A stretch of DNA of 64,000 nucleotides from Sipunculus nudus (taxonomy: Eukaryota; Annelida; Sipuncula; Golfingiida; Sipunculidae), in NCBI GenBank assembly GCA_026874595.1, contig JAPPUL010000081.1:508501-572500 (forward strand). The letters run 5' to 3'. Below, in pieces: positions 62,550 to 64,000 of the stretch. A model generated the notes under the pieces. That model was not told the origin of the DNA. It was given only the letters and a program-made list of their open reading frames with translations, and ran no database searches. A program made the translations under genes and the position numbers. The stretch's first letter is position 1; each line of letters starts with the position of its first letter.

Positions 62550-63008
62550 ATGAAGATATCGCTTGGGTCAGATCATGCAGGATATAAGCTTAAAGGTAGT
62601 ATACTAGAGCATTTAAATAAGAGAGTATTAGATGGAAAGCTAATAGAATGCATAGATTACGGAACTAATGGGACAGAGGAGAGGGTAGACTATCCGGATT
62701 ATGTATCAAAGGCAGCGGAGGCGGTGATAAAAGGGGAAGTAGATATGAGTATAGTTATATGCGGTTCTGGGATTGGGGCTAGTATAGTAGCAAACAAGAT
62801 AAATGGTATTCGTGCGGCACTTTGTACGACAGAAGAGCTTGCAATACTCTCTCGCGAACACAATAATGCAAATGTACTTGCATTGGGGCAGAGGATATTA
62901 GATAAAGAACTAGCACTTAAGATAGTTGACAAATGGCTTATAACAAAATTTAAAGGAGGACGGCACAAAATAAGAATAGATAAGATAGATAAATTAGAAA
63001 ATAGATAA
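62550..63008 (+). CDS. rpiB: Ribose-5-phosphate isomerase B
   Basis: Interconverts ribose 5-phosphate and ribulose 5-phosphate; 152 residues, normal for the RpiB/LacAB family. MKISLGSDHAGYKLK, DYPDYVSKAAEAV, the catalytic cysteine in VICGSGIGASIVANKINGIRAALC, and REHNNANVLALGQRI are present. The SD is weak. It forms the pentose phosphate step that feeds Rpe and nucleotide synthesis. It is followed by aroE after 85 bp. Confidence 0.95.
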   Translation: MKISLGSDHAGYKLKGSILEHLNKRVLDGKLIECIDYGTNGTEERVDYPDYVSKAAEAVIKGEVDMSIVICGSGIGASIVANKINGIRAALCTTEELAILSREHNNANVLALGQRILDKELALKIVDKWLITKFKGGRHKIRIDKIDKLENR

Positions 63009-63093
63009 ATTAGAAAATAGATATAAAAAAGAAAATAAACAAGAACCACAAAAAAAACATCAAAAAGACAATAAATCACTAAATAAATTAAAG

Positions 63094-63972
63094 ATGATAA
63101 CTTCTAAAACGGCGTTATATGGTATACTGGGCAATCCTGTTGGGCACTCACTATCTCCACAAATGCACAATATAGGATTTCGATATCACAATCTAAATGC
63201 AGTGTATGTAGCCTTTGAGGTCAAGTTAGAAGACCTTGAATTTAGTCTAAATGGCTGTAGGGGGCTTGGGATTAAGGGACTTAGTGTAACTATTCCGTAC
63301 AAGGAAAAGGTAATAAAATATTTAGATACTCTAGATGAGCATGCAAAGAAGATAGGAGCAGTTAATACAATCTTAAACGAAGCTGGGAAATTGACAGGTT
63401 ATAATACAGATGGTCTTGGAGCTTATGAGGCTATAGTTTCACGAGAAGACATAAGCGGCAAGTCTATTTTCATAATAGGGAATGGGGGAACAGCAAAAGC
63501 GATTGTGCATGCATTAGTTAGTAAGGTTATGGGAATAGACATAATGGTATGCGGGCGTAGTCGTAAAAAGCTTGAAGTTTTTATAAAGGATGTAAAAAAG
63601 AGTTATCCAGAAGCAAGACTTAGTTTTTGCACATACGAAGATGAGGGAGTTGATATTTTAGTTACAAGGAGCAAAGTGATAATAAACACAACACCGATAG
63701 GGATGGCTGGTTATGATGCTGGTTATGATATAAAAGAGAATATTCCGCTACCGCTTGAGCAGGTACTAACTAAAGAGCATATATTATTTGACGTAGTATA
63801 TAAACCGCTGGAGACCAATTTTTTAAGAATTGGCAAAGCAAAGGGAGCAGTTATAATAAACGGTCTTGAACTTCTTCTAAATCAAGGGATATTACAATTT
63901 GAGTTATGGACGGGGCTTAAGGCTCCCAAAGAAAAGATGTACAAAGCACTATATGAGAATATCAGTATATGA
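63094..63972 (+). CDS. aroE: Shikimate dehydrogenase
   Basis: NADPH-dependent reduction of 3-dehydroshikimate to shikimate, 292 residues. GNPVGHSLSPQMHN (shikimate-binding serines), VTIPYKEKVIKYLD with the catalytic lysine, NTDGLGAY with the partner aspartate, and NADP motif IIGNGGTAKAIVHAL are all visible; the later LVTRSKVIINTTPIGM and NGLELLLNQGILQFELWTG are typical. It is complete, ending 28 bp before the window edge. No other aromatic-pathway gene is in the window. Confidence 0.95.
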   Translation: MITSKTALYGILGNPVGHSLSPQMHNIGFRYHNLNAVYVAFEVKLEDLEFSLNGCRGLGIKGLSVTIPYKEKVIKYLDTLDEHAKKIGAVNTILNEAGKLTGYNTDGLGAYEAIVSREDISGKSIFIIGNGGTAKAIVHALVSKVMGIDIMVCGRSRKKLEVFIKDVKKSYPEARLSFCTYEDEGVDILVTRSKVIINTTPIGMAGYDAGYDIKENIPLPLEQVLTKEHILFDVVYKPLETNFLRIGKAKGAVIINGLELLLNQGILQFELWTGLKAPKEKMYKALYENISI

Positions 63973-64000
63973 GAATATAGAAAAATAGTTATTCTTAGTG

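Overview
The window is AT-rich chromosomal DNA from a bacterium with an outer membrane: lpxA for lipid A, LspA with many lipobox proteins, and a LysM/M23 peptidase. The def-fmt-PASTA-rpe neighbourhood, TTG starts behind strong Shine-Dalgarno (SD) sites, exported HEAT-repeat proteins and strong strand composition bias fit a spirochaete-like organism. No rRNA or lineage marker is present, so this placement is tentative. No phage, insertion sequence, integrase or CRISPR array was seen.

Layout. 0-18.1 kb holds housekeeping genes on both strands: two SppA proteases, rpmB, serS, a plant-like cystathionine gamma-synthase/threonine synthase pair, uvrB, prp, tRNA-Leu(CAA), an aldo-keto reductase, DoxX and a cyclophilin. 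18.4-27.5 kb is one long plus-strand operon: a TRAP transporter (dctPQM) followed by a complete malonate decarboxylase set (mdcA, C, D, E, G, B, H), which would let the cell import malonate and decarboxylate it to acetate. 27.5-31.1 kb holds an M23 peptidase, ahcY and a serine-palmitoyltransferase-like enzyme. 31-43.8 kb holds an NrnA-like DHH phosphoesterase, yraN, ugd, rpe, a PASTA protein, fmt, def, priA and a pterin carbinolamine dehydratase. 54.1-64 kb holds lpxA, a broken bacterioferritin gene, mtnP, lspA, an Smr protein, a HEAT protein, prfB with its programmed frameshift, rpiB and aroE.

The striking part is 43.97-54.0 kb: ten consecutive loci (called K1-K10 here) of one kelch-repeat lipoprotein family. 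Five have six kelch modules each, as expected for a six-bladed beta-propeller; four of these (K5-K8) have intact reading frames and normal starts, and K9 lacks a normal start codon. The other five are short, frameshifted or interrupted copies with 1, 7, 1, 3 and 3 modules. Several breaks sit in slippage-prone tracts (G7, (TA)5), module DNA is repeated almost exactly within and between copies, and most copies carry the same promoter-like block and 3' hairpin. This looks like a surface-protein diversification locus with expressed and silent copies; expression, surface location and recombination are inference.

Two wider themes stand out. Short perfect tandem duplications of varied unit length are scattered through genes and spacers, two of them abutting start codons. 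The purine/pyrimidine bias of the plus strand also appears to switch three times (near 18.3, 31.1 and 42.3 kb), which suggests an inverted or inserted malonate segment and a possible replication landmark within priA.
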